Positions 27,903-36,048 of a stretch of 64,000 nt of DNA are shown here, piece by piece. Made by a program: the position numbers and the translations under genes. Every line of letters begins with the position of its first letter. The stretch's first letter is position 1. Below the pieces are notes generated by a model, which was not told the DNA's origin, ran no database searches, and saw only the letters and a list, made by a program, of their open reading frames with translations. The stretch lies in NCBI GenBank assembly GCA_020633125.1, contig JACKEH010000008.1, positions 1-64,000 on the forward strand, in the 5' to 3' direction. Source of the DNA: Sandaracinus sp. GTDB taxonomy: Bacteria > Myxococcota_A > Polyangia > Polyangiales > Houyiibacteriaceae.

Positions 27903-29051
27903 TCAATCGCATCCGCGGTACGCCGCGCGCAGCACCGCTTCGGCGGGCTTGCCTCGGGGCGAGAATCCGTCCGGTCCTTCGTCCCGCGTCGCCGGATCCG
28001 TGAACCACTTCCAGACGTAGACGCCACGCAGAAAGTCACGCCCACGGAGGCTCGCGAAGAAGGCCTCGTACGCGCGACGTTGGGTGTCGAGCGAGACCTG
28101 CCGCTCGGCGTCGTGCTCCGGCCAGGCGTGGGGTCGCACTTCGGCGCCGGGGGCGGATCGGTAGCCGACCTCGGTGAAGACGATCGGTTTGTTCGTTCGA
28201 CGGTGGAGCGCGTCGAGCACCGTCATGTAGTGCGCGAGACGCGCGTCGAGGTCGGCGCGTGGCGCTTCCGGCGTGTCGGCCAACGGCGGATAGAACTGCA
28301 CGCCGATGGCGTCGACCGCGTCCCAGAGCCGTACGTCGACCGCGCGGTCCCAGTTGGCGGCGTAGAGAACTTCACCGTCGTAGATCGCGCGCACCTCCGC
28401 GACGAGCGCACGAAAGAAGTCCTCGAAACGCAGCACGATCGGATCGAGCTCCACGCCGATCACGAAGCTGGGCAACGCATGCTCCGCGGCGAAACGTGCG
28501 TAGTGCAGCACGAACGCGCGGTAGCTCCGTTGCCATCGCGCCCAGGCCCCGTCGTCGGGCATGTCGATCGTGCCGACCCAAGCGCCGCCGGCAATCCAGA
28601 GGTGCGGCTTGAGCATCACGCGCAGCCCGAGCGCACGGCACGTCGCCACCTCACGCGCGAGTCGCTCGTCCGTCTCCGCGCCCGGATGCGACTCCGCGAG
28701 GTGAATCTCGGGCGATTCGAGCGAGGACAGGAACGCGAAAGGCGTGAGGCTGATCGTGTCGACGCCGAGCGCTCGAAGCTCCTCCAGCGACGCGCGGCTG
28801 GTCTCGGAGCCGTAGCCGCGGGCGCCGTGGTCGCGGTACTCGTGCGCGAAGCAGACGCCACGCGCGACCTCCGGCCCGAGCGGCGGGGTCGTCTCGGCGC
28901 AGCCGCCGGGCGCGAGCGCAACCGACGTCGACTCCGGTACGCGCGACCTCGCCTCGCGCGCCCTCGTCTCCGGCGGCGTGCCGCCAGACGAGACCGTGGC
29001 CGCGTCACCACACGCCATGACGAGAAGGAAACCGAGCCAGCCACCACGCAC
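27903..29051 (-). CDS. GH113-like glycoside hydrolase lipoprotein
   Basis: A 382-residue lipoprotein (signal WLGFLLVMAC, lipid Cys 14; start GTG 29051). The rest reads as a TIM barrel of the GH113 (beta-mannanase-like) type: GVCFAHEYRDHGARGYGS near the start, LRVMLKPHLWI, FVIGVELDP (candidate acid/base Glu), VDAIGVQFYPPL, PIVFTEVGYRS (candidate nucleophile Glu) and GVYVWKWFTDP. Substrate cannot be read from sequence; such barrels act on mannans or related polymers outside the cell. It lies convergent to the AgmX-like gene and divergent from the permease fusion gene. Confidence 0.78.
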   Translation of the reverse strand: MRGGWLGFLLVMACGDAATVSSGGTPPETRAREARSRVPESTSVALAPGGCAETTPPLGPEVARGVCFAHEYRDHGARGYGSETSRASLEELRALGVDTISLTPFAFLSSLESPEIHLAESHPGAETDERLAREVATCRALGLRVMLKPHLWIAGGAWVGTIDMPDDGAWARWQRSYRAFVLHYARFAAEHALPSFVIGVELDPIVLRFEDFFRALVAEVRAIYDGEVLYAANWDRAVDVRLWDAVDAIGVQFYPPLADTPEAPRADLDARLAHYMTVLDALHRRTNKPIVFTEVGYRSAPGAEVRPHAWPEHDAERQVSLDTQRRAYEAFFASLRGRDFLRGVYVWKWFTDPATRDEGPDGFSPRGKPAEAVLRAAYRGCD

Positions 29052-29137
29052 GGCCGCAGTCTCCGAAGAAGCGCGGCGGGCTGCAAAGACCCTTCTGGCC
29101 CGGAGCGACGCCTGGGGCGCCGTGGTATCTCTGCCGC

Positions 29138-32100
29138 GTGCGACGCTTCGACTCGCGCCTGCCGTGGGCGCTGCTGCTCGTGCTGCTGCTCGCGGGGCTC
29201 TTCTGGGGTCTCTCGCGAGGCCCGGCGCTGCACGAGAAGGCCACGATGGCGGGCGAGGTCGCGCTCGACGCGCTCGGCTTCGACACGTGGGTCGAGGTGC
29301 GCGAGGACGATCCCTTCGCGAAGAAGCTCTACGGCATCACCGTCAACTGGATCGCGACCAACCGCATCGGCATGACCTTCGGCGTGCTCTTCGGCGGCGC
29401 GCTCATGACCGTCTTTTCACTTCGGCGGCGTCGCACGCGCGAGCCGCGTCGTGATCTGATCGGCGGCGTCGGTGCGAGCGCGCTCGGTGTGGTGAGCGGC
29501 GCTCCGCTCGGGGTCTGCGTGAACTGCGCCGCCCCCATCGCCCAAGGCCTCGTCGCCGGAGGCAGCCGCTTCGAGACCGCGCTCGCCGCGATGATGTCCT
29601 CGCCGACGATGAACGGCGTCGCGCTCTTCCTGCTCTTCACGCTCTTCCCGCTTCACGTCGCGCTCGTGAAGCTCGGGCTCACGCTCTTCTTGCTGCTCGT
29701 GATCGTGCCGATGCTCGGTCGAGGCGTCTTGCGGAGCGACCGCGATCGCACGCTCGAACAGACCGCGCCCGCGAAGAAGGCCGGCCCCGACGCCCTTCCC
29801 TTTTCCGAAGGCGATTCGGCGCCGCTCTGGGTGCTTCGCAGCTTCGGTCGCTACGCCTTCTTCGTCGCGCGCACCACCGTGCCGCTCATGCTGGTCGCCG
29901 GCGCGTTCGGCGCGTTGGTGGTGCTGGTCCTGCCCTTCGATCGTCTGCCCGAGCTGCTCGGAGGCGACACCTTGGCCGCCGTGCTCCTCGTGAGCTTCGG
30001 CCTCGCGCTCTTCGGCGCCGCGCTGCCGGTGCCCATCACCTTCGACGTGATCTTGTGCGCGGTGCTCTACGCGGCGGGTCTGCCGCTTCGTTACGTCGCG
30101 GTGCTGCTCTTCACGCTCGGGGTCTACAGCGTCTACTCGGGCCTCGTGGTCTCGCGCGCCCTCTCGCTCAAGAGCGCGCTCGTGATCTACGCGACGGTCG
30201 CCTTCCTCGGCGTCGTCGCGGGCGACGTCACGCAGGCGCTGGCGAACCGCGAACGACGCGACGTGCTCGCCGGGCTCGCGGAGCTTCCCGCCGAGGAGCC
30301 CACGTGGCGGGTCGCGTGGCCCGAAACGTCGCTCGACGATCGCCCCTTCGACACGATTCGCACCGACGCGGAGCGACTCGCCCCGCACGTGCTCTGGCGC
30401 GCGCCCCGCGTCGCTGATTCCGCCGAAGGCGACGCGTCTTTCGTGCCCCTCGACGCCGACCGAGCCGGGCTTTCCGTCCCCTCGAGGCTGCGCGCGTGGA
30501 GCTTCGAATACCCCTTCGTGCAAGGCCGCGGACGCAGCCTCGGGGTGGGCGACGTCGACGCCGACGGCCTCGACGACCTGCTCGTGATCAGCGAGGCCGG
30601 CGTGGCGATCTTTCGCAACGCGAGCACGGACGGCGAGGTGCGCTTCGAGCGCCACGCGCTGCCGATGGACGGCGTGCCGCTCTTCGCTGTGTTCGTCGAT
30701 CACGACCGCGACGGGGCGCTGGACCTCCTCGTCGCCGACCTCGACGGGCTCCTCTACCTCCGTGGCCCGCTCCTCCGCGCCGCGCCCACGGACGAGCCTT
30801 CCTGCGGCACCTGCGAGATCGGTGAGCGCTTTGAACGCGTCGCGCGCCTGGCCGCCATGCCCGCCGCCATGGGTGCCCACGAAACGCCGGACGGCCGCGT
30901 CGAGCTCGTCGTCTCCACGTGGTCACCGAGCTGGCGAAGCCCCTGGAAGACGAGCGAAGGCTCGACGACCTACCGCTTCGTCGGCATCGATTCCCGAAGA
31001 GCGCCCGAGGAGCTCGTGGGGCGCCCCGGCGCGGCCACCAGCGTGCTCTTCGCGGACCTCGACGGCGACGGCGACGACGACGTGCTGGTCGGCCACGACT
31101 TCGCGCCGCCCGACGCGCCGTACCGCCGCGAACCCGCGCGTGGTGCTTCGATGGACACGCTCACACGCGACGAGACGCTCGTGCCTGCGACGACGCGCGA
31201 CACCATGGGCCTCGCGGCCGGCGACCTCGACGGCGACGGACACGACGAGCTCTTCTTCACCGACATCGCCGAGATTCACGGCGGCCCGCGGCGCTCGGTC
31301 GAAGAAGCCTGCGCGACGATCGACGATGCCCGCTGCGAGGCGGACGCGGCCTTCACTCGCGCGTATCTGGCGCTACGCCGACGCGACGATCCCGCGGCCT
31401 GCGACGCGCTCGAAGACCCGACGGCTTGCCGTGGCGCGTACTTCCTCGGGCGTGCGCACCTGCTCGCCGACGGCGACGAAGGTTGCGCGTTCCCCGAAGG
31501 CTGGCCTCTTCACCGCCGTCTCTGTGAAGAGAACGTGCAGGCTCCTTACCTCCCGAACGAGCTCGCGCGGGCACGCGGACCGCTGCAGCGTCGCGGCACC
31601 AACGTGATGCTCCGCTGGCGAGACGGTCGCTACGTCGAGGCGACCCCTTCGAGCGTCGCGCACACCGGTTGGACGTGGCACCCGCGCTTCGTCGACGCGA
31701 ACGGCGACGGCCACCTCGACCTCTTCCTCGCGACCGGCACGCCGACCGCGGTCGCGCGACGCGAGAGCAACGAGCTCTTCCTCGGTGACGGCGAAGGCGG
31801 CCTGACGCGCGCGACCGACAGGCTCGGCCTCGTCGATCACCGCCCGACCCACGCCGCGGTGTGGATCGATCTCGAAGGCGACGGCGACCTCGACCTCGTC
31901 TCGATGCCGATCGTCGGCCAGTTGCAGGTTCGTCGGCGCGAAGGCGGGCCCCGTGGCGTGACGGTCGAGGTTCGTGGGGTCGGCGCGCTCGGCGCGAAGC
32001 TCACGCTGCGCACCGGCGAAGGCGCGAACGAGCACGTCCAGCATCGTCGTCTTCGCGCGAGCGGCGGCTACCTCTCGTTCGACCGAGGTGTCGCGCACTT

Positions 32101-32305
32101 GTCGCTCGTCGGCGCGGACGAGGGCGAGCTCGAGGTCATGCGAACGAACGGCGTCGTGCAACGCGCCCGAGTTCGTGCCGGACGCGTGGTGTTCTTGGAT
32201 CCCTCGGAGGCGGTCGAGGTGCCCACGAACGCGCTCGAAGCACCGCCCGAGATGCCGAGCGCGGAGCCACCGCTCGACTCCCCGTCGCCCGAAGAGGCGC
32301 CATGA
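29138..32305 (+). CDS. ArsP/UPF0718-like permease fused to FG-GAP and ASPIC/UnbV modules
   Basis: A 1055-residue fusion. Residues 1-370 are membrane-embedded with about 8-10 hydrophobic segments and carry permease-family blocks: GAPLGVCVNCAAPIAQG, MMSSPTMNGVALF and ALPVPITFDVILC. These resemble the ArsP/UPF0718 permeases. From about 455 on, Asp-rich calcium-type FG-GAP/VCBS units appear (DVDADGLDDLLV, DLDGDGDDDVLVG, DLDGDGHDELFF, DANGDGHLDLFLA, DLEGDGDLDLVS). A Cys-bearing insert lies near 710-800. The C-terminus (GALGAKLTLRTGEGANEH and on) resembles ASPIC/UnbV. The GTG start has TATCTC 6 nt upstream, a near match to the leaderless pattern. The next gene overlaps its stop. Transported substrate unknown. 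Confidence 0.8.
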   Translation: MRRFDSRLPWALLLVLLLAGLFWGLSRGPALHEKATMAGEVALDALGFDTWVEVREDDPFAKKLYGITVNWIATNRIGMTFGVLFGGALMTVFSLRRRRTREPRRDLIGGVGASALGVVSGAPLGVCVNCAAPIAQGLVAGGSRFETALAAMMSSPTMNGVALFLLFTLFPLHVALVKLGLTLFLLLVIVPMLGRGVLRSDRDRTLEQTAPAKKAGPDALPFSEGDSAPLWVLRSFGRYAFFVARTTVPLMLVAGAFGALVVLVLPFDRLPELLGGDTLAAVLLVSFGLALFGAALPVPITFDVILCAVLYAAGLPLRYVAVLLFTLGVYSVYSGLVVSRALSLKSALVIYATVAFLGVVAGDVTQALANRERRDVLAGLAELPAEEPTWRVAWPETSLDDRPFDTIRTDAERLAPHVLWRAPRVADSAEGDASFVPLDADRAGLSVPSRLRAWSFEYPFVQGRGRSLGVGDVDADGLDDLLVISEAGVAIFRNASTDGEVRFERHALPMDGVPLFAVFVDHDRDGALDLLVADLDGLLYLRGPLLRAAPTDEPSCGTCEIGERFERVARLAAMPAAMGAHETPDGRVELVVSTWSPSWRSPWKTSEGSTTYRFVGIDSRRAPEELVGRPGAATSVLFADLDGDGDDDVLVGHDFAPPDAPYRREPARGASMDTLTRDETLVPATTRDTMGLAAGDLDGDGHDELFFTDIAEIHGGPRRSVEEACATIDDARCEADAAFTRAYLALRRRDDPAACDALEDPTACRGAYFLGRAHLLADGDEGCAFPEGWPLHRRLCEENVQAPYLPNELARARGPLQRRGTNVMLRWRDGRYVEATPSSVAHTGWTWHPRFVDANGDGHLDLFLATGTPTAVARRESNELFLGDGEGGLTRATDRLGLVDHRPTHAAVWIDLEGDGDLDLVSMPIVGQLQVRRREGGPRGVTVEVRGVGALGAKLTLRTGEGANEHVQHRRLRASGGYLSFDRGVAHLSLVGADEGELEVMRTNGVVQRARVRAGRVVFLDPSEAVEVPTNALEAPPEMPSAEPPLDSPSPEEAP

Positions 32306-32865
32306 CCCAACACCTCAGCGACGCGGCCACCGACACCGTCACCGAATCGCTCGCCGAAGCGATCGGCGGCGGACCCGCGACCTGGCTCTGGCTCTTCCTC
32401 CTCACGCTTGCCGTCGTGGCCATCGCGCGTGTCTTTCGAGAGCGAGCGCGACGCCGCGAGAAACTCGCCGCGCTCGAACGCCAGCTCGACACGCTCTACG
32501 GCCCTCTCGAAGCCTGGCGGCTGGAAGCGCGCCCGTTACGCGAAGCCGGCGCCGGCCTCCTACCCGACGCACGCCGCGCATGGCTCGAAGAGACTTGGCT
32601 GCCGAAGGTCGCCTCGATCGCCACGCTCTTGATCGAACGAACCTCGCAGCTCGAGAGCCCCGACGACGCCGCGCCCTTGCACACCTACCTCGGCGAGCTT
32701 CGCGCGCACCTCACCGGGGCCGCAGACGAACCGAGCTGGCCGAGCGCGCTCGAGGCGACGTGGAACGAACGGCTCGAATCGCTTCGCGCGCGAGCCGCGC
32801 GCCTGCGCGAGGGACGACCGGAGTCCGAGCCGACGGTGGGTAGCAACGACTTGAAGCCGGAGTGA
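32302..32865 (+). CDS. Small single-pass membrane protein with coiled coil
   Basis: A 187-residue protein with one membrane helix near 29-45 (WLWLFLLTLAVVAIARVF) and a basic, helical cytoplasmic part (ERARRREKLAALERQLDTLY). Its ATG overlaps the stop of the permease fusion gene (ATGA), so the two are translationally coupled and may form one membrane complex. I do not recognise a family. Confidence 0.7.
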   Translation: MTQHLSDAATDTVTESLAEAIGGGPATWLWLFLLTLAVVAIARVFRERARRREKLAALERQLDTLYGPLEAWRLEARPLREAGAGLLPDARRAWLEETWLPKVASIATLLIERTSQLESPDDAAPLHTYLGELRAHLTGAADEPSWPSALEATWNERLESLRARAARLREGRPESEPTVGSNDLKPE

Positions 32866-32904
32866 GCACCTCGCGGCGCGGCCTCGTCTTCGCGAGAGTG
32901 GAGC

Positions 32905-33804
32905 TCAGTCGTCCAGCCCGAGCTCGTCGAGCAGCTCCAGCATGAAATCGCGGAACGCCTTCGTCTTCGCCGGCAAGAATCGCGCGCTCGGGTAGACGAG
33001 GTGAAGCCCGCCGCCCTGCCGCGTCCACTCGGGCAACACCTGGACGAGCGACGACGCGTCGCATGCGCGCCGCGCACCGAACTTCGGCACCAGCCCGATG
33101 CCACCTCCCGCCTCGACCGCGCGCAGCACGAACGTGAAGTCGTTGCCCGAGAGCGCGCCGTCGACGTCGATCGTGACCTGCTCGCCGTTCGGCCCGACCA
33201 GCGGGAGCTTTCCGTTCGCCACCACGCCGTTGTGAATCACGAAGTCGTGCGCACGAAGCTGCTCGGGTGTCTTCGGCGTCCCGCGCTTCGCGAGGTACTC
33301 CGGGCTCGCGTAGAGCCCGATGTGCGTGCCGCCGAGGCGCCGCGCGACGAGCGACGAGTCTTGAAGCTGCCCCGCACGAAGCGCGACGTCGAAGCCCTCG
33401 CGAATCAGATCGACGACCCGCCCGGTCAGCTCGACCTGCACGTGCACCTCCGGGTAACGCTTCGTGAAGCGCACCAAGACGTCGCCGAGAAACGCGTGCC
33501 CGAGATCGACCGGCGCGGTGAGCTTCAGCAAGCCACGCGGCGAGTCTTGTTGTTCTTCCGCCGCCGACGACGCGCTGTGCAGCGTCGCGATCGCGACCGC
33601 GACCTGATCGAAGTAGGCCTGACCCGCCTCGGTCAGCCGCATCTTGCGCGTCGTCCGCTCCAGCAACCGCACCCCGAGCCGTTCTTCGAGGCGTGCGATG
33701 CGCCGACTGATCGTCGACTTCGGCAGCTCCAGCTCTTCGGCCGCGGCGGTGAACCCACCCGCTTCGACCACCTTCACGAACGTCGACACTTCGTTCAGAT
33801 CCAC
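32905..33804 (-). CDS. LysR-family transcriptional regulator
   Basis: A 299-residue regulator. The winged helix-turn-helix spans about 1-60 (LNEVSTFVKVVEAGGFTAAA, PKSTISRRIARLEERLGVRL). The co-inducer domain follows (LLKLTAPVDLGHAFLG to GGGIGLVPKFGARRA). I choose GTG 33804 because it gives the usual LysR start and has GAGG 6 nt upstream; an in-frame ATG at 33828 would add 8 residues. It diverges from a DoxX-family gene, the arrangement in which a LysR protein usually controls its neighbour. A dyad with T-N11-A geometry lies between them at 33836-33855. Confidence 0.9.
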   Translation of the reverse strand: MDLNEVSTFVKVVEAGGFTAAAEELELPKSTISRRIARLEERLGVRLLERTTRKMRLTEAGQAYFDQVAVAIATLHSASSAAEEQQDSPRGLLKLTAPVDLGHAFLGDVLVRFTKRYPEVHVQVELTGRVVDLIREGFDVALRAGQLQDSSLVARRLGGTHIGLYASPEYLAKRGTPKTPEQLRAHDFVIHNGVVANGKLPLVGPNGEQVTIDVDGALSGNDFTFVLRAVEAGGGIGLVPKFGARRACDASSLVQVLPEWTRQGGGLHLVYPSARFLPAKTKAFRDFMLELLDELGLDD

Positions 33805-33835
33805 GGGCGCCTCACAGGACGCGAGCATCGCGCGA

Positions 33836-33855
33836 TCGTTCCCACCAAGCAACGA
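33836..33855. promoter_or_regulatory. Candidate LysR operator TCGTT-N10-AACGA
   Basis: Perfect 5-bp inverted repeat with 10-bp spacing, containing the T-N11-A frame of LysR-type sites. It lies in the LysR/DoxX divergent region, directly upstream of the regulator's start. Confidence 0.4.
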
Positions 33856-33957
33856 ATATCACCGCGCGTGACGACTAACGCTCTGCACGCAACGGGCGTC
33901 TCGTCCGCCACACACCCCGCGAGCACATCGCGCGCGACGGATGTGTCGGAGGTTTCC

Positions 33958-34398
33958 ATGTCGCTCTCGACCAAGGCCGCACACGCGGCGCGTTTGCTCC
34001 TCGGGCTCGTGTTCTTCGTCTTCGGGCTCAACGGCTTCTTCGGTTTCTTGCCCCAGCCCCCGCTTCCCGAAGCGGCCGGCACCTTGATGGGAGCCTTCGC
34101 TGGCGTCGGTTACTTCTTCCCCGTGCTCAAGGGCACCGAGGTCGTCGCGGGCGCGCTCCTGCTCTCGAACCGTTTCGTGCCCCTCGCGCTCGTGTTGCTC
34201 GCGCCCGTCGTGGTGCAGATCGCGCTCTTCCACTTCTTCCTGACTCCTGGCCAGATGGCGCTCGGCGTGGTGCTCGTCGCGCTCGAGGTCTTCCTCGCCT
34301 GGTCGTACCGGGACGTCTTCCGCAGCGTGCTCGGCGCGCGTCACGCGCCGACCGAGGGCGAAGCGAAGGCGCCCGTGAAGCGCCACGCGCACGCCTGA
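33958..34398 (+). CDS. DoxX-family membrane protein
   Basis: A 146-residue protein with four hydrophobic helices (ARLLLGLVFFVFGLNGFFGF, then LMGAFAGVGYFFPVLKGTEVVAG, FVPLALVLLAPVVVQIALFHFFL and LGVVLVALEVFLAWSYRD). FVFGLNGFFGF and KGTEVVAGALLL are typical of the DoxX/SURF4-like family. Its role in bacteria is poorly defined; membrane oxidoreductase partners are known in a few cases. A textbook GGAGG precedes the ATG. Probably controlled by the divergent LysR protein. Confidence 0.88.
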   Translation: MSLSTKAAHAARLLLGLVFFVFGLNGFFGFLPQPPLPEAAGTLMGAFAGVGYFFPVLKGTEVVAGALLLSNRFVPLALVLLAPVVVQIALFHFFLTPGQMALGVVLVALEVFLAWSYRDVFRSVLGARHAPTEGEAKAPVKRHAHA

Positions 34399-34542
34399 GA
34401 GCCCCCCACGTGCACGGACTCGATCCGTGCGAGTGCAGCGGGTGTCGGGGGTCCCGATCCGGCTGCGCCGATCGGCCCCTCTCGAAAAGCAAGAGCATGA
34501 ATCCGTGCGACGGATTCGTGCTCCGAGCTCGCACCAAGAAGA

Positions 34543-34570
34543 AAGCGCCGCTCCTCACGGGGCGGCGCTT
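34543..34570. terminator. Bidirectional terminator
   Basis: Perfect 9-bp stem AAGCGCCGC with GCGGCGCTT and a 10-nt loop, between DoxX (stop 34398) and the convergent SDR gene (stop 34602). Confidence 0.75.
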
Positions 34571-34601
34571 CTTCGTTTCGGCGGCGACGAGGCCGAAACG
34601 C

Positions 34602-35369
34602 TCACTTCGGCGGCATACGGAGCGCGCCGTCGAGACGGATGACCTCGGCGTTGAGGTACGCGTTCTCGGCGATGTGCTTCACGAGCGCGCCGTACTCGGC
34701 CGGGTCGCCCAGACGCGAGGGGTTGGGGATGCCCGCCGCGAGCGCCTTGCGGACCTCTTCGGGGAGCGTCGCGAGCATCGGCGTGTCGAAGGTGCCGGGC
34801 GCGATCGTCATCACGCGAATGCCGACCTGCGCGAGGTCACGCGCGATCGGGAGCGTCATGCCGACGACGCCGCCCTTCGACGCCGAGTACGCCGCCTGAC
34901 CGATCTGTCCGTCGAACGCCGCGATCGACGCCGTGTTCACGATGACGCCGCGCTCGCCGCCGAGCGGCTCGTTGGCGCTCATCGCGCTCGCCGCCAGACG
35001 GATCACGTTGAACGTGCCGACGAGGTTGACCTCGATGACCTTCTTGAAGAGGTCGAAGTCGTGCGGCGCGCCGTCCTTCTTGAGCGTGCGCGCGGCCCAA
35101 CCCACGCCAGCGCAGTTCACCGCGACGCGAAGCGTTCCGAGCTTGCCCGCCGCCTCGACCGCCGCCTTGACCTCGTCCTCCTTCGAGACGTCGGTCTTCA
35201 CGAAGATCGCCTTGTCCGCGCCGAGCTCCTTCACGAGCGCGTCGCCCTTCTCGGCGTTCATGTCGACGATGACCGCCTTGGCCCCGGCGCCGACGAGCGC
35301 ACGAACGGTGGCTTCCCCGAGCCCCGAGGCTCCACCCGTGACGAGAACTGCTGCGCCTTCGATCTTCAT
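34602..35369 (-). CDS. SDR-family 3-hydroxyacyl-CoA dehydrogenase (HSD17B10-like)
   Basis: A 255-residue short-chain dehydrogenase. The NAD motif is TGGASGLG near the N-terminus, NCAG follows, and the catalytic Tyr-x3-Lys is YSASK with an upstream Ser in NTAS. The sequence is close to the 3-hydroxyacyl-CoA dehydrogenase type 2 group (VLVTGGASGLGEATVRALV, IAPGTFDTPML), which acts in branched-chain amino acid or fatty acid beta-oxidation. AGGAG lies 8 nt before the ATG. No other beta-oxidation genes are nearby, so the pathway is an inference from family. Confidence 0.88.
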   Translation of the reverse strand: MKIEGAAVLVTGGASGLGEATVRALVGAGAKAVIVDMNAEKGDALVKELGADKAIFVKTDVSKEDEVKAAVEAAGKLGTLRVAVNCAGVGWAARTLKKDGAPHDFDLFKKVIEVNLVGTFNVIRLAASAMSANEPLGGERGVIVNTASIAAFDGQIGQAAYSASKGGVVGMTLPIARDLAQVGIRVMTIAPGTFDTPMLATLPEEVRKALAAGIPNPSRLGDPAEYGALVKHIAENAYLNAEVIRLDGALRMPPK

Positions 35370-35667
35370 GCGTCGCTCCTAGCGTTGGGCCGTGCGGCCT
35401 GCGTATGGGTAAGTGCGAAGAATCGCGCGCGTTCTGGACGACCCGTGGCCGCCGCGACGAGGGCGCGCGAGAGGCGCACGGAAGCCGCTACGCGCCCTTC
35501 GTTCAACCCCCCCATGTGCGCATGCTCGCGTGCGTCCCTCTCTCTCGACGCCGATCCGAAGAACGGCCACGGCGGCGGGAACCGCAATCGACGCGACGCT
35601 CGCAGCGCTGTGACCGGCGAGAGAGGCGACCGAACGCCGAAGACGGGGAAGAGGAAGCCCACGGAAG

Positions 35668-35953
35668 ACGAGGCCGAAGGCCGAGCCTCGTACACGGCAC
35701 CATGGCACTTGTGCGAATCCCGACGCGACGTGAGTGGTCAGGGATTCGAAAGGGGCGACCAGCCCCTGCATCGACGCCACGCTTTCGCGTGGGTCGATGG
35801 TCTCGCGGAATCGTGCACCTCCGCGGACTGGCGTCCGCTCCGTCGCGCACGATTCACGCTTCGAACCGCCGCGGAGCACCGCAGGAGGCGACCGGAGCGA
35901 AGCGCAGGGAGATCTCCGAGGCACGGAGGGGAAGGGGGAGGCAGCGCCTCCCC
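35668..35953. other. Candidate structured noncoding element (hairpin cluster)
   Basis: At least six inverted repeats in 286 bp: 35668-35691 (7 bp, ACGAGGC), 35714-35748 (8 bp, CGAATCCC), 35751-35767 (6 bp, AGGGGC), 35769-35799 (7+6 bp with one bulged G and loop TTTC), 35808-35855 (9 bp, GAATCGTGC, enclosing a perfect 6-bp GCGGAC hairpin with loop TGGC) and 35935-35953 (8 bp, GGGGAGGC). The 35751-35855 set sits end to end like a folded RNA. It does not match the tmRNA, RNase P, SRP or 6S RNA features I know. It could be an RNA gene, a long leader or a repeat cluster; the strand cannot be set. Confidence 0.4.
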
Positions 35954-36012
35954 AAGCGGGCGGTAGGCGCGCAGGCCGAAGGCCGAGCACCGCAGCCCTG
36001 CGCACGGCCGCG

Positions 36013-36041
36013 TTGATCCGTCCCCTGCGCACCCGTACAGT
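36013..36041 (+). promoter_or_regulatory. mrfA promoter, TTGATC-N17-TACAGT
   Basis: The best -35/-10 pair in the window: TTGATC, exactly 17 bp, then TACAGT ending 7 nt before the ATG at 36049. The transcript would begin at or within a base or two of the start codon. No Shine-Dalgarno is present. Confidence 0.6.
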
Positions 36042-36048
36042 CCTGCGC

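Larger units (their letters stand above)
35370..36048. other. 679-bp gene-free region
   Basis: The longest gene-free stretch, between the divergent SDR and MrfA-like genes. Reading frames inside lack family sequence and I reject them. Its right part (35668-35953) is packed with hairpins, and 36013-36041 holds the mrfA promoter. A 16-bp direct repeat, AGGCCGAAGGCCGAGC, occurs at 35671-35686 and 35973-35988. The left part (35370-35660) shows nothing I can name. Confidence 0.6.

Noticed and set aside
35405..36016. 203-codon open frame in the gene-free region
   Set aside because: Composition is Arg-rich and it passes through the hairpin cluster. No ribosome-binding site and no recognisable protein.
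35734..36048. Upstream in-frame extension of the helicase gene
   Set aside because: It would read through hairpins, and the promoter TTGATC-N17-TACAGT and family N-terminus place the start at 36049.
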